Origin: Opitutia bacterium
Lineage (GTDB): Bacteria; Verrucomicrobiota; Verrucomicrobiia; Opitutales; UBA953
Direction of reading: 5' to 3'
Assembly (NCBI GenBank): GCA_003569245.1
Contig: BGOM01000019.1
Span: 62,001-126,000 of the forward strand
Length of the DNA: 64,000 nucleotides
In this document: positions 8,650 through 16,734 of the stretch, piece after piece
Numbering within the stretch: the stretch's first letter is position 1
Layout: every line of letters begins with the position of its first letter
The notes under the pieces: generated by a model
Databases searched by the model: none
Told to the model about the DNA's origin: nothing
Seen by the model: the letters and a program-made list of their open reading frames with translations, nothing else
Translations under genes and position numbers: made by a program

Positions 8650-10161
8650 ATGCGACGTCTCCCCGCGTTCCTCCTGCTGGTCGTGACCGCCTGGGCGACC
8701 GCGGCGGAGTCCCGACCGAACATCGTGTTCATCCTGGCCGACGACCTGGGCTACGGCGAGGTCGGCTTCAACGGACAGAAAAAAATCCTGACGCCGAACC
8801 TCGACCGGCTGGCCCGCGAAGGTCTCGTGCTCAACCGACACTACTGCGGCAACGCGGTCTGCGCGCCGTCCCGCGCGGTGCTGATGACCGGCCTCAATCC
8901 CGGTCAGGCGCCGGTGCGCGACAACGCGGACGTCGGCCAAGGCGAGCAGATTCCCTTGCCGGCGGGTATCATGACCCTGCCGAACACCTTGAAGAAGGCC
9001 GGCTACAAGACCGCGGCGTTCGGCAAGTGGGGCCTGGGTGGCATGGACTCGACGGGCAATATCTTCCAACAAGGCTTCGATCACTTCATCGGGCTCACCA
9101 GCCAATGGCAGGCGCATAGCCACTACCCCGCGGCGCTCTGGGTGGACGATAAGCTGACGCCGCTCAACAACGGGCCGCAGGGTGTGCCGGGCCACGGCGG
9201 CTTCCCGGCCGGCGCCGACGTGAACGACCCGGCGAACTACGCCGCGTTCATCGGTCAGGACTTCGCCCCGGACCATTTCATCCGCGGGGCCGAGGCCTTC
9301 ATCGCGGCGAACGCGAAGACTCCTTTCTTCCTCTACTTCCCGTCCCCGCTGCCGCACGTCTCGCTGCAGATCCCGACGGAGGACCTCAAGGATTACGCCG
9401 GCAAATTCCCCGAGGACAAACCCTTCGCCCCGGCGGCGAAGGGCTCCTACGTACCGAACCGCACCCCTTACGCGACCTACGCCGCGATGATCACCCGCCT
9501 CGACAAGGACGTCGGGCGGATCCTCGCCGCGCTCGAGCAAGCCGGCGTCGCCGACAACACGATCATCGTCTTCACCGGCGACAACGGGGCCACCCATGAC
9601 GTCGGCGGCGTGGACACGAAGTTCTTCGCCTCCGCGGGCGGACTGCGCGGACTCAAGGGCTCCCTGCACGAAGGCGGCGTCCGCGAGCCGACCGTGGTAC
9701 GCTGGCCGGCCGCGATCAAGCCGGGCCGGCGCTCGGACCTGACCTCGGGCTTCGAGGACTGGCTCCTCACCTTCGCCGACCTCGCCGGCGTCAAGCCGTC
9801 CGGCCCGACGACCGGCGAAAGCCTCGTGCCCACGCTCAAGGGCGAACCCCAGACCCGCGTCCACCCGCTCTACCGCGAGTTCCCCGGCTACGGCCACCAG
9901 CAGGCCATCTGGGACGGCAAGTGGAAAGCCATCCGCACCGAGATGCTCAAGCAGGTCAACCAGACCGGCAAGGTGACCACGCAACTGTACGACCTCGATG
10001 CCGACCCGGCCGAAGCCAACGACCTCGCGGCGAAGTTCCCGGAGGTGGTCAAGGAACTCGAGGCGAAGATGGCCGCGGCCCGCCGGCCCAACCCGCTGTT
10101 CCCGGTGGCCGGTCTCGACCCGCTGCCGGAAGGCAAGGCCAAGAAGAAGGCCGCCAAGTAA
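8650..10161 (+). CDS. secreted sulfatase (arylsulfatase A type)
   Basis: A 503-residue protein with a signal peptide (about residues 1-20). Motifs in order: 'FILADDLGYGEVGFNG' (Asp pair 31-32), 'VCAPSRAVLMTG' (C-x-P-S-R, Cys71 to become formylglycine), 'AAFGKWGLGG', and 'VFTGDNGATHDVGG'. The length and block order match the bacterial arylsulfatases that attack sulfated polysaccharides. The C-terminus ends in KAKKKAAK. It starts a new + strand unit after the tRNA and is followed 4 bases later by the redoxin-cytochrome fusion gene, so the two may be co-transcribed. Confidence 0.93.
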   Translation: MRRLPAFLLLVVTAWATAAESRPNIVFILADDLGYGEVGFNGQKKILTPNLDRLAREGLVLNRHYCGNAVCAPSRAVLMTGLNPGQAPVRDNADVGQGEQIPLPAGIMTLPNTLKKAGYKTAAFGKWGLGGMDSTGNIFQQGFDHFIGLTSQWQAHSHYPAALWVDDKLTPLNNGPQGVPGHGGFPAGADVNDPANYAAFIGQDFAPDHFIRGAEAFIAANAKTPFFLYFPSPLPHVSLQIPTEDLKDYAGKFPEDKPFAPAAKGSYVPNRTPYATYAAMITRLDKDVGRILAALEQAGVADNTIIVFTGDNGATHDVGGVDTKFFASAGGLRGLKGSLHEGGVREPTVVRWPAAIKPGRRSDLTSGFEDWLLTFADLAGVKPSGPTTGESLVPTLKGEPQTRVHPLYREFPGYGHQQAIWDGKWKAIRTEMLKQVNQTGKVTTQLYDLDADPAEANDLAAKFPEVVKELEAKMAAARRPNPLFPVAGLDPLPEGKAKKKAAK

Positions 10162-10165
10162 GCCC

Positions 10166-11908
10166 ATGCGCCTGTTCCTCGCGCTGCTCGGAATGACCGG
10201 CCTGGGGTCGCCCCTGATCGCGGGCGAGGCCCCCACCCTCCTGCCCGGCCGACAGGTGCCGGATATCGCGTTCACGGATCTGGGCGGCAAGCCCCACCGG
10301 CTCGCGAACGCCTCCCGCTACGCGGGTATGGCGATCGCGCTCTCCAGCTCCACGTGTCCGGTGAGCAAGCGGCAGATGCCTTCGCTCGCGAAGCTGGAGC
10401 AGGAACTCTCCAACCGCGGGATCGCCCTGCTCGTGCTCAACCCGATGAAGACCGAGACGGACGACGAGATCCGCGCGCAAGTGGCGGCGGCCGGCGTCCG
10501 GTCGACCGTCTGCCACGACGCGACCCAGGTGGTCGCCCGCGCCCTGCAGGCGCGTACCACGACGGAGGTCTTCCTCCTGGCGCCGGATCGCACGCTGGTC
10601 TACCGGGGCGCCCTCGATGACCAATACGGCCCGACCTTCAGCCGCGAGGCGCCGACGGTCAGCCACCTGCTCGAGGCCGCTGACGCGCTCAAGGCGGGTC
10701 GCAAACCGCGACGGCCTCTCACCGAGGCCCCGGGCTGCGAACTCGACCTCGGGCCGCGACCGGACGCCGTGCCGACGAGCCTGACCTACCACCGCGATAT
10801 CGCGCGGATCCTGCAGCAGCATTGCGTGGACTGCCACCGCCCCGAGGGTATCGCGCCCTTCCGCCTGGATACGGTGGCGGCCGTGACGGAGCGCGCCAAG
10901 ACCATCCGCCGGGTCGTGACCGAGGGCCAGATGCCCCCGTGGTTCGCCGCCCCGCCCACGGGCGGGAAGCCGAGCCCTTGGGCCAACGACTGCGCCCTGC
11001 CCGCCTCGGACCGACGGGACCTGCTGGCTTGGCTCGACTCCGCGGATCGTCCTCTGGGCGATCCGGCCGACGCGCCCAAGCCCCGGACCTACCCGGGGGC
11101 CTGGAGCATCGGCCCACCCGACGCGGTGCTGCCGATCAGCCGACCGCATGCGATCAAGGCCGACGGTTTCATGCGCTACGAGCATGACACCATCGAGACG
11201 TCCTTCCCCGAGGATCGCTGGGTGCAGGCGTACGAGATCCTGCCCACGGCGCGCGGGGTGGTGCACCATGTCATCGTCCGCTGCATCCCGAAGGGCAAGA
11301 AGGTCTCCTTCGGCGGGGCCGAGGACTACTGGGCGGCCTACGTGCCGGGCAACGGCAGCCATGTCTACCCGACCGGCTTCGCGCGCAAACTGCCCGCCGG
11401 CGCGACGCTGACGTTCCAGATCCACTACACGCCCAACGGCCAGGCTACCACCGACCAACTGAAGATCGGCCTGCGCTTCGCGAAGTCCCCGCCGCGCCAT
11501 GAGATGCGCACGGTCGGTCTGGCCAACCTCCGGCTCGACATCCCTCCGGGCGCCGCCCGCCACGTCGAGACGCTGGTCCGGCCCGTGCCGGTCGACCTGC
11601 CGGTCACCGCGCTGATGGCCCACATGCACGTGCGGGGCGCGGCCTTCAGGTTCGAGCTGCTCGGGGCGGACGGCTCCGTGGAGACGTTGCTCGACCTCCC
11701 CCGCTACGACTTCAACTGGCAGCTCCGGCACGACTATGCCGAGCCGCGCGTCCTTCCGCAGGGCAGCCGGGTACGGATCACCGCGGTCTTCGACAACAGC
11801 GCCGCGAACCCGGCCAACCCCGACCCGACCAGACGGGTGCGCTGGGGCGAGCAGACCACCGACGAGATGATGATCGGCTACGTCGAATACTACGTCCCGG
11901 TCCGCTGA
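10166..11908 (+). CDS. exported redoxin - cytochrome c - Cu(II) ascorbate-dependent monooxygenase-like fusion protein
   Basis: A 580-residue protein in three parts. After a signal peptide (about 1-20), residues 25-180 form a thioredoxin/AhpC-like domain with a single cysteine in 'SSSTCPVSK' (Cys64). Residues 205-295 contain 'HCVDCHRPEG', a C-x-x-C-H haem-c site (Cys220-His224). Residues 300-575 resemble the peptidylglycine/dopamine monooxygenase copper domains: 'GVVHHVIV', 'FQIHYTPNG', 'MAHMHVRGAAF' and 'TDEMMIGYVEYY' supply His and Met copper ligands. This architecture is typical of the Planctomycetes-Verrucomicrobia group; its substrate is unknown. The start gives the export signal and follows the sulfatase stop by 4 bases. 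Confidence 0.82.
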   Translation: MRLFLALLGMTGLGSPLIAGEAPTLLPGRQVPDIAFTDLGGKPHRLANASRYAGMAIALSSSTCPVSKRQMPSLAKLEQELSNRGIALLVLNPMKTETDDEIRAQVAAAGVRSTVCHDATQVVARALQARTTTEVFLLAPDRTLVYRGALDDQYGPTFSREAPTVSHLLEAADALKAGRKPRRPLTEAPGCELDLGPRPDAVPTSLTYHRDIARILQQHCVDCHRPEGIAPFRLDTVAAVTERAKTIRRVVTEGQMPPWFAAPPTGGKPSPWANDCALPASDRRDLLAWLDSADRPLGDPADAPKPRTYPGAWSIGPPDAVLPISRPHAIKADGFMRYEHDTIETSFPEDRWVQAYEILPTARGVVHHVIVRCIPKGKKVSFGGAEDYWAAYVPGNGSHVYPTGFARKLPAGATLTFQIHYTPNGQATTDQLKIGLRFAKSPPRHEMRTVGLANLRLDIPPGAARHVETLVRPVPVDLPVTALMAHMHVRGAAFRFELLGADGSVETLLDLPRYDFNWQLRHDYAEPRVLPQGSRVRITAVFDNSAANPANPDPTRRVRWGEQTTDEMMIGYVEYYVPVR

Positions 11909-11915
11909 GCGGGTC

Positions 11916-13121
11916 TTAGGCGCCGCCGCGGCGGATCTCGGAACCTTCGAAGCGGATCGAGACACGCCAGACCTTCTTCAGGCGCGTCAGGATGCGGCCC
12001 GTCGTCAGGTCGACCGACTCCGGGATCTCGATGCGGTGCTGGTCCACGACGGCGTGGAAACCGCGCTCGGAGAAGATGTCGATGAACATCGCGATCGCCA
12101 GGGCGTCGTCGAAGACCGGAGTCTCGATGTTGACGTGAGCCTGGCCGGAGATGGCGTGGGAGCGGATGATCGGCAGGAACTTCTCCTGGATCAGCTCGAT
12201 CACCCGGCGGAACAGCACGGTCTGGCGCTCGGCGTAATCGTCCAGACGGCGGACGAGGTCCTGGCGGGCGTGCTGGGTGATCTGCGACGACAGCGGGATC
12301 GGCGAGATGAGGTCGTAGGTCTCCTCCGACAACTCGAGGGAGCTCTGGTACTGCAGCTCCTTGATGATGCGGGCCTGGACCTCGGGCAGCGAGCCCTGGG
12401 CGTTGATGAAATGGTAGTGGAAGATGTCCCGCAGCGACTGCAGCGGCTCGTAGGTGCGCTCCTTGAAGACGCGGTAGCGGTTGCGGGCGGCCTCGGCGCT
12501 GAGGTCGGTCTTGCGCACCTCGATCTCGGGGGCGCCGTCGCGCTTGGCGCGCTCGTTCTGTTCGAGGCATTCCTGACCGCGCTTGAGCTGGCGGCGGACC
12601 GACTCGTTCTCGTCGACGAAGAGGACGAGGATGTGGAAATGGGGCTTGGGGAAACGGACGCCGTCCGCGGTGTGCCGGAACTCCTGGCGGAGGTCGTTGA
12701 GCCGCGCGAAGAGGTGCTTGAGGCACTCCACCTGGACCATCGAGCGCGGGAAGCCGTCGACCACGGCCCCGGTGACGTACTGGGGCTCGAGCAGTTTGCG
12801 AAAGAGGATCTCGACCACCTCGCGATCGCCGACGAGCATGCCGGCGTCGATACGCTTCTTGGCCTCGGGGCTGGAAAGAAGGTCGCTGACCACGATGGGC
12901 TCGGCGCCGTAGTCGCGGTACTGAAGGATGAACTGGGTGTTGGTACCCTTGCCGGCCCCCGGGGCGCCGTTCAGCCAGAAGATCTCGCGGGGGAACGACA
13001 GCTTGGCCCGGCCGAACTCCCGCTCGAGGCTGGACCAGACGGAGTCGAAGATGATCTGGCCATCCTTGACCTCAAGGTCGCTGATGCCGTTGCCGGCCGG
13101 TCTGGCGGGAGCTTCGCTCAT
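11916..13121 (-). CDS. adenylate-kinase-like nucleoside monophosphate kinase with long C-terminal extension
   Basis: A 401-residue protein. 'NGAPGAGKGTNTQ' (P-loop, about 51-63) and 'DGFPRS' (122-127) are diagnostic of adenylate and related NMP kinases, which transfer phosphate between nucleotides. A normal adenylate kinase is about 190-220 residues. Here an N-terminal segment of about 45 residues precedes the P-loop and some 170 residues follow the kinase core. The tail contains 'DLISPIPLSSQITQHARQDL' and 'ISGQAHVNIETPVFDDALA' and has no recognised domain. The chosen ATG follows the open frame's earlier, less likely start. The stop converges on the fusion-protein gene with 7 bases between them. 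Confidence 0.75.
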   Translation of the reverse strand: MSEAPARPAGNGISDLEVKDGQIIFDSVWSSLEREFGRAKLSFPREIFWLNGAPGAGKGTNTQFILQYRDYGAEPIVVSDLLSSPEAKKRIDAGMLVGDREVVEILFRKLLEPQYVTGAVVDGFPRSMVQVECLKHLFARLNDLRQEFRHTADGVRFPKPHFHILVLFVDENESVRRQLKRGQECLEQNERAKRDGAPEIEVRKTDLSAEAARNRYRVFKERTYEPLQSLRDIFHYHFINAQGSLPEVQARIIKELQYQSSLELSEETYDLISPIPLSSQITQHARQDLVRRLDDYAERQTVLFRRVIELIQEKFLPIIRSHAISGQAHVNIETPVFDDALAIAMFIDIFSERGFHAVVDQHRIEIPESVDLTTGRILTRLKKVWRVSIRFEGSEIRRGGA

Positions 13122-13180
13122 GCGTGGGGGAAAAGGAGTGATAGCACCCCCCACCCGCTTCGGGCGAGGCGAAAAACGCC

Positions 13181-14044
13181 CTATTTTCCGCCAGAACCCG
13201 TCTTATCCACCTTATCGGAGCCCGGCCGGACCCGGTCGAGACCCGGCTCGTCCGAACGATTTCGCCGAAATTGGTAGCGGTTGATGTCCTGCATCGAGAG
13301 TTGATCGATGGATTTCGGGACCGGACTGGGGAAGACGATCGGCTTCACGTCGTAGCGGCTGACCTTCTCGGTCGTGAGGCGGCCGTCGAGCCCCTTGACG
13401 TCCGCGGTCCGTCGCGACCAAGGGCTGCTGGGCAGCTCGACGGACTTCACCTCGATGGTGTCCTTGGGGCGGACTTCCGCGCCCAAGGTATCGGCCAGGT
13501 CGATCTCGGCCTTCTTCCGGCCATAGGTGTCATATTTGCCGCGCCACGAATCGAAGGTCACGAGGTTTTCGCGCGAGTAGCGGGGATCGAGGTTGAGCGG
13601 CGCCATCTCCTTCTCGTAGCGCTCCTCGAGCAGGCCCGAGCTCTTCGTCATCCGCTTGAGGGCCGCGCTGAAATCAACGCTGCCGTCGACCTCCTTACGA
13701 CCGACCCCTTCCAAGGTGAACGGCAGCTTGCGGCCGTCGGGAGTCGACAGGGCTTGGCTGACCGGGGAAGGCGCGGCGGTCTGCCCCGAGGTCCCGGCCG
13801 GCGAGCCCGATAGCGCGCCCGGGGGCAAAGGGGCGCCGTTACCCACGCGCGTCGTAGCAGGGATCCCGCCGCCGCCCACCGGCCGGCCGTCAGGTCCGTA
13901 TTCGACGACCTGCTTACCCTCCACCCCACCCTCGGTCGTGACCTTGAAACCCCGGAGGGTGGGCTTGGGCGGGGCGTCGGCGGCATGCGCCACCCCCGCC
14001 GCGAGGACGGTCAGCAGGGCGAGACTGGAGGTGCGCCAAAACAA
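13181..14044 (-). CDS. exported protein of unknown function, TTG start inside a terminator hairpin tail
   Basis: A 287-residue protein with a clear signal peptide (residues 1-21, ending AHA). It is followed by a Gly/Pro/Ser-rich low-complexity stretch (about 50-100) and a charged C-terminal half. No family is recognised. The only start that keeps the export signal is TTG at 14044. It lies in the T-tract of the glycogen phosphorylase terminator, and the hairpin's own 3' arm (GAGGGGG) would serve as the Shine-Dalgarno sequence. It may be translated only when that hairpin is not formed. It is followed 59 bases later by the kinase gene on the same strand. Confidence 0.6.
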   Translation of the reverse strand: MFWRTSSLALLTVLAAGVAHAADAPPKPTLRGFKVTTEGGVEGKQVVEYGPDGRPVGGGGIPATTRVGNGAPLPPGALSGSPAGTSGQTAAPSPVSQALSTPDGRKLPFTLEGVGRKEVDGSVDFSAALKRMTKSSGLLEERYEKEMAPLNLDPRYSRENLVTFDSWRGKYDTYGRKKAEIDLADTLGAEVRPKDTIEVKSVELPSSPWSRRTADVKGLDGRLTTEKVSRYDVKPIVFPSPVPKSIDQLSMQDINRYQFRRNRSDEPGLDRVRPGSDKVDKTGSGGK

Positions 14045-14066
14045 AGCCCCCTCAGATTGAGGGGGC
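14040..14066 (-). terminator. intrinsic terminator of glgP overlapping the next gene's start
   Basis: A 9-bp perfect stem (14046-14054 with 14058-14066; GCCCCCTCA / TGAGGGGGC, loop of 3) is followed on the - strand by TTTGTTTT. It lies 22 bases after the glycogen phosphorylase stop. The T-tract and 3' arm overlap the TTG start region of the downstream gene. Confidence 0.75.
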
Positions 14067-14088
14067 CGGGGCCGAACTCAACCCTGAC

Positions 14089-16683
14089 TTATCGGGGGAC
14101 CGGGTGGGAGCGGGTCTTCCAGATCATCCGGGCGTAGTCGCCGATCGAACGGTCGGAGGAGAACTTGGCGCAGCGGGCCACGTTGCGGATGGCCATGGCC
14201 GCCCAGCGGCGACGGTCGAGGAAGGCTTCGGCCGCCTTGTCCTGGGCCGCCACGTAGCTGCGGAAGTCAGCCAGGCACAGGTAGGGGTCGCCGCCGTCGA
14301 CCAACGAGTCGGCCACCGGGGACAGCAGACCGGGCTGCTCGGGCGTGAAGGTATCGGAGCGCAGCCAATCGATCAGGGTCGCCAGCTCGGGGTCGGCCTC
14401 GAGCACGGCACGGGGAGAATACCCACGTCGCCAGAGCTCGGCCACATCCTCGACCTCGAGACCGAAGATGAAGATGTTCTCGTCGCCCACCTCCTCGTGG
14501 ATCTCGACGTTGGCGCCGTCGAGCGTGCCGATGGTGACGGCGCCGTTGAGCGCGAGCTTCATGTTGCCCGTACCGGAGGCCTCCTTGCCGGCCGTGGAGA
14601 TCTGTTCGGAGAGGTCCGCCGCAGGGATGATGCGCTCGGCCAGCGAGACACGGTAGTCAGGAAGGAAGACGACCTTCAGCAGGCCGCGCACGCGCGGGTC
14701 GGCGTTGATGACGGCGGCCACGCGGTTGATGGCGTGGATGATGTGCTTGGCCAGGGCGTAGCCCGGGGCGGCCTTGGCGCCGAAGATACAGACCCGCGGC
14801 GTGAACCGGGTCTCCGGCTCGTTCAGGATCCGGCGGTAGAGGTGCAGGATGTGCAGCAGGTTCAGGTGCTGGCGCTTGTACTCGTGCAGGCGCTTGATCT
14901 GCACGTCGAAAAGGGCGTCGGGCGAGACCTCCACGCCGACGAGTTCGCGGATCCGGGCGGCCAGGCGCACCTTGTTGTCGCGCTTGACGGCGAGGAAGCG
15001 ATCCTGAAAGGCCGGGCGGTCCGCCAGCTCGTCGAGGGCGCGCAGACGGGTGAGGTCGGTCTCCCAACCGGCGCCGGCGACCTCGTCGCACAGGCGGGCC
15101 AGCTCGGGATTGCAACCGCGGACCCAGCGGCGGGGCGTGACGCCGTTGGTGACGTTGACGAACTTGCCGTCCCAGAGTTCGTTGAAGCCGGGGAAGAGGT
15201 GGGCGCGGAGGAGGCGGGTGTGCAGCTCGGCCACGCCGTTGACGTGGTGGGAGCCGACGACCGCGAGGTGCGCCATGCGGACGCGCTTCGGGCTGCCTTC
15301 CTGGATGATGGACAGCTCGGCCTTGCGGGCGTCGTCGCCGGGCCAGAAGCGACCGACCTCCTCGAGGTGGCGACGGTTGATCTCGTAGATGATCTCGAGG
15401 TGACGGGGCAGGACCTTCTCGAACAGCGGCACGGACCAGGTCTCGAGAGCCTCGGGCAGGAGCGTATGGTTGGTGTAACTGAAGACGCGCGTGCAGATGC
15501 CCCAGGCGTCATCCCAGGTCAGCCGCTCGACGTCGACCAGCAGGCGCATGAGCTCGGCCACGGCGATCGCGGGGTGCGTGTCGTTGAGCTGGATCGCGAC
15601 CTTGGCCGGCAGGGTGTCGAGCCCGCGGTTCAGACGGAGGTGCCGGCGCAGGATGTCCTGCAGGGAGCAGGACACGAAGAAGATCTGCTGGACGAGGCGC
15701 AGTTCCTTGCCGCTCTCGGTGCTGTCGTTCGGGTAGAGCACCTTGGAGACGGTCTCGCTGGTGTTGCGCTCCCGCACCGCGTCGACGTAGCTGCCGCGGT
15801 CGAAGGCCCGGAAGTCGAACTCGCTGGCCGCCTTGGATTCCCACAGACGCAGGAAGTTAACGCTGCTGGCGGCGAAACCGGCGATCGGGATATCCCACGG
15901 CACGCCGAGCAGGTCCTTGGTGTCGCGCAACGCGGCGGAATGATTACCGCGGTCGTCGGTCACGTGCTCGACCCGCCCGTAGAGCGGGACGGTCACGCGG
16001 AAATTGGGGCGACGGATCAGCCACGGGTTGTTGTTCGCCAGCCAGTTGTCGGCGACCTCGACCTGGCGACCTTGGGCGAAAGTCTGGCGGAAGAGGCCGA
16101 ACTCGTAATGGATGCCGTAGCCGATGGCCGGGATATCCATGGTCGCGAGGGAGTCCAGGAAACAGGCGGCCAGACGGCCGAGACCGCCGTTGCCGAGGCC
16201 CATGTCGGCTTCCTCGTCGGCGATCGTCTCGAGTTCCTGGCCGAGCTCGGCCAGCGCGTGGGAAGCGACGTCGCGCAGCCCAAGGTTGACGAGGTTGTTG
16301 CTGAGGACGCGCCCCATCAGGTATTCCAAGGAGAGGTAATAGACGCGGCGGACGTTCTGGCCGGCGTGCTCGGACTGCGTGTCGATGTAACGTTCGAGGA
16401 TCTGATCCCGGACGGCCATGCAGGTCGCCGACCACCAATCGTTGCGCGTGGCCGTGACCGGGTCGCGGGCGAAGGTGCTCTTAAGGTGGCGGAGGATGGC
16501 TTCGCGGAACGCGGCGACGCGGTCGGGGGCGACGGCGGGAGCGGCCGCGCGGGCGGCACGGGCGGCGCGAGCGGCGCGGGCGGGTTTCTTCACCGGTCGG
16601 GCCTTCGCGGTCGGCTTGGACCGGGGGGCCGCGCGGCGCTTGGCGGCGGGCTTCTTCGGAGCAGGCTTCTTCTTTTTCGGCAT
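14089..16683 (-). CDS. glgP: glycogen/starch phosphorylase
   Basis: An 864-residue GT35 enzyme that releases glucose-1-phosphate from glycogen in the cytoplasm. '[11 protein letters not shown]' and '[17 protein letters not shown]' are N-domain signatures. '[16 protein letters not shown]' holds the Lys that binds pyridoxal phosphate, and 'TLDGANVEI' follows it. The first 50 or so residues are a very basic Lys/Ala/Pro/Arg-rich extension (starting [11 protein letters not shown], then repeated ARAA units) absent from E. coli GlgP, which starts close to the catalytic domain. It lies downstream of the acyltransferase fusion and ends in an intrinsic terminator. Glycogen synthase is about 10 kb away. 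Confidence 0.96.
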   Translation of the reverse strand: MPKKKKPAPKKPAAKRRAAPRSKPTAKARPVKKPARAARAARAARAAAPAVAPDRVAAFREAILRHLKSTFARDPVTATRNDWWSATCMAVRDQILERYIDTQSEHAGQNVRRVYYLSLEYLMGRVLSNNLVNLGLRDVASHALAELGQELETIADEEADMGLGNGGLGRLAACFLDSLATMDIPAIGYGIHYEFGLFRQTFAQGRQVEVADNWLANNNPWLIRRPNFRVTVPLYGRVEHVTDDRGNHSAALRDTKDLLGVPWDIPIAGFAASSVNFLRLWESKAASEFDFRAFDRGSYVDAVRERNTSETVSKVLYPNDSTESGKELRLVQQIFFVSCSLQDILRRHLRLNRGLDTLPAKVAIQLNDTHPAIAVAELMRLLVDVERLTWDDAWGICTRVFSYTNHTLLPEALETWSVPLFEKVLPRHLEIIYEINRRHLEEVGRFWPGDDARKAELSIIQEGSPKRVRMAHLAVVGSHHVNGVAELHTRLLRAHLFPGFNELWDGKFVNVTNGVTPRRWVRGCNPELARLCDEVAGAGWETDLTRLRALDELADRPAFQDRFLAVKRDNKVRLAARIRELVGVEVSPDALFDVQIKRLHEYKRQHLNLLHILHLYRRILNEPETRFTPRVCIFGAKAAPGYALAKHIIHAINRVAAVINADPRVRGLLKVVFLPDYRVSLAERIIPAADLSEQISTAGKEASGTGNMKLALNGAVTIGTLDGANVEIHEEVGDENIFIFGLEVEDVAELWRRGYSPRAVLEADPELATLIDWLRSDTFTPEQPGLLSPVADSLVDGGDPYLCLADFRSYVAAQDKAAEAFLDRRRWAAMAIRNVARCAKFSSDRSIGDYARMIWKTRSHPVPR

Positions 16684-16734
16684 GATCGGTGGTTAGGACA
16701 ATCCACCGTAAGCCACAAGCGAGCCAAAACCGCT

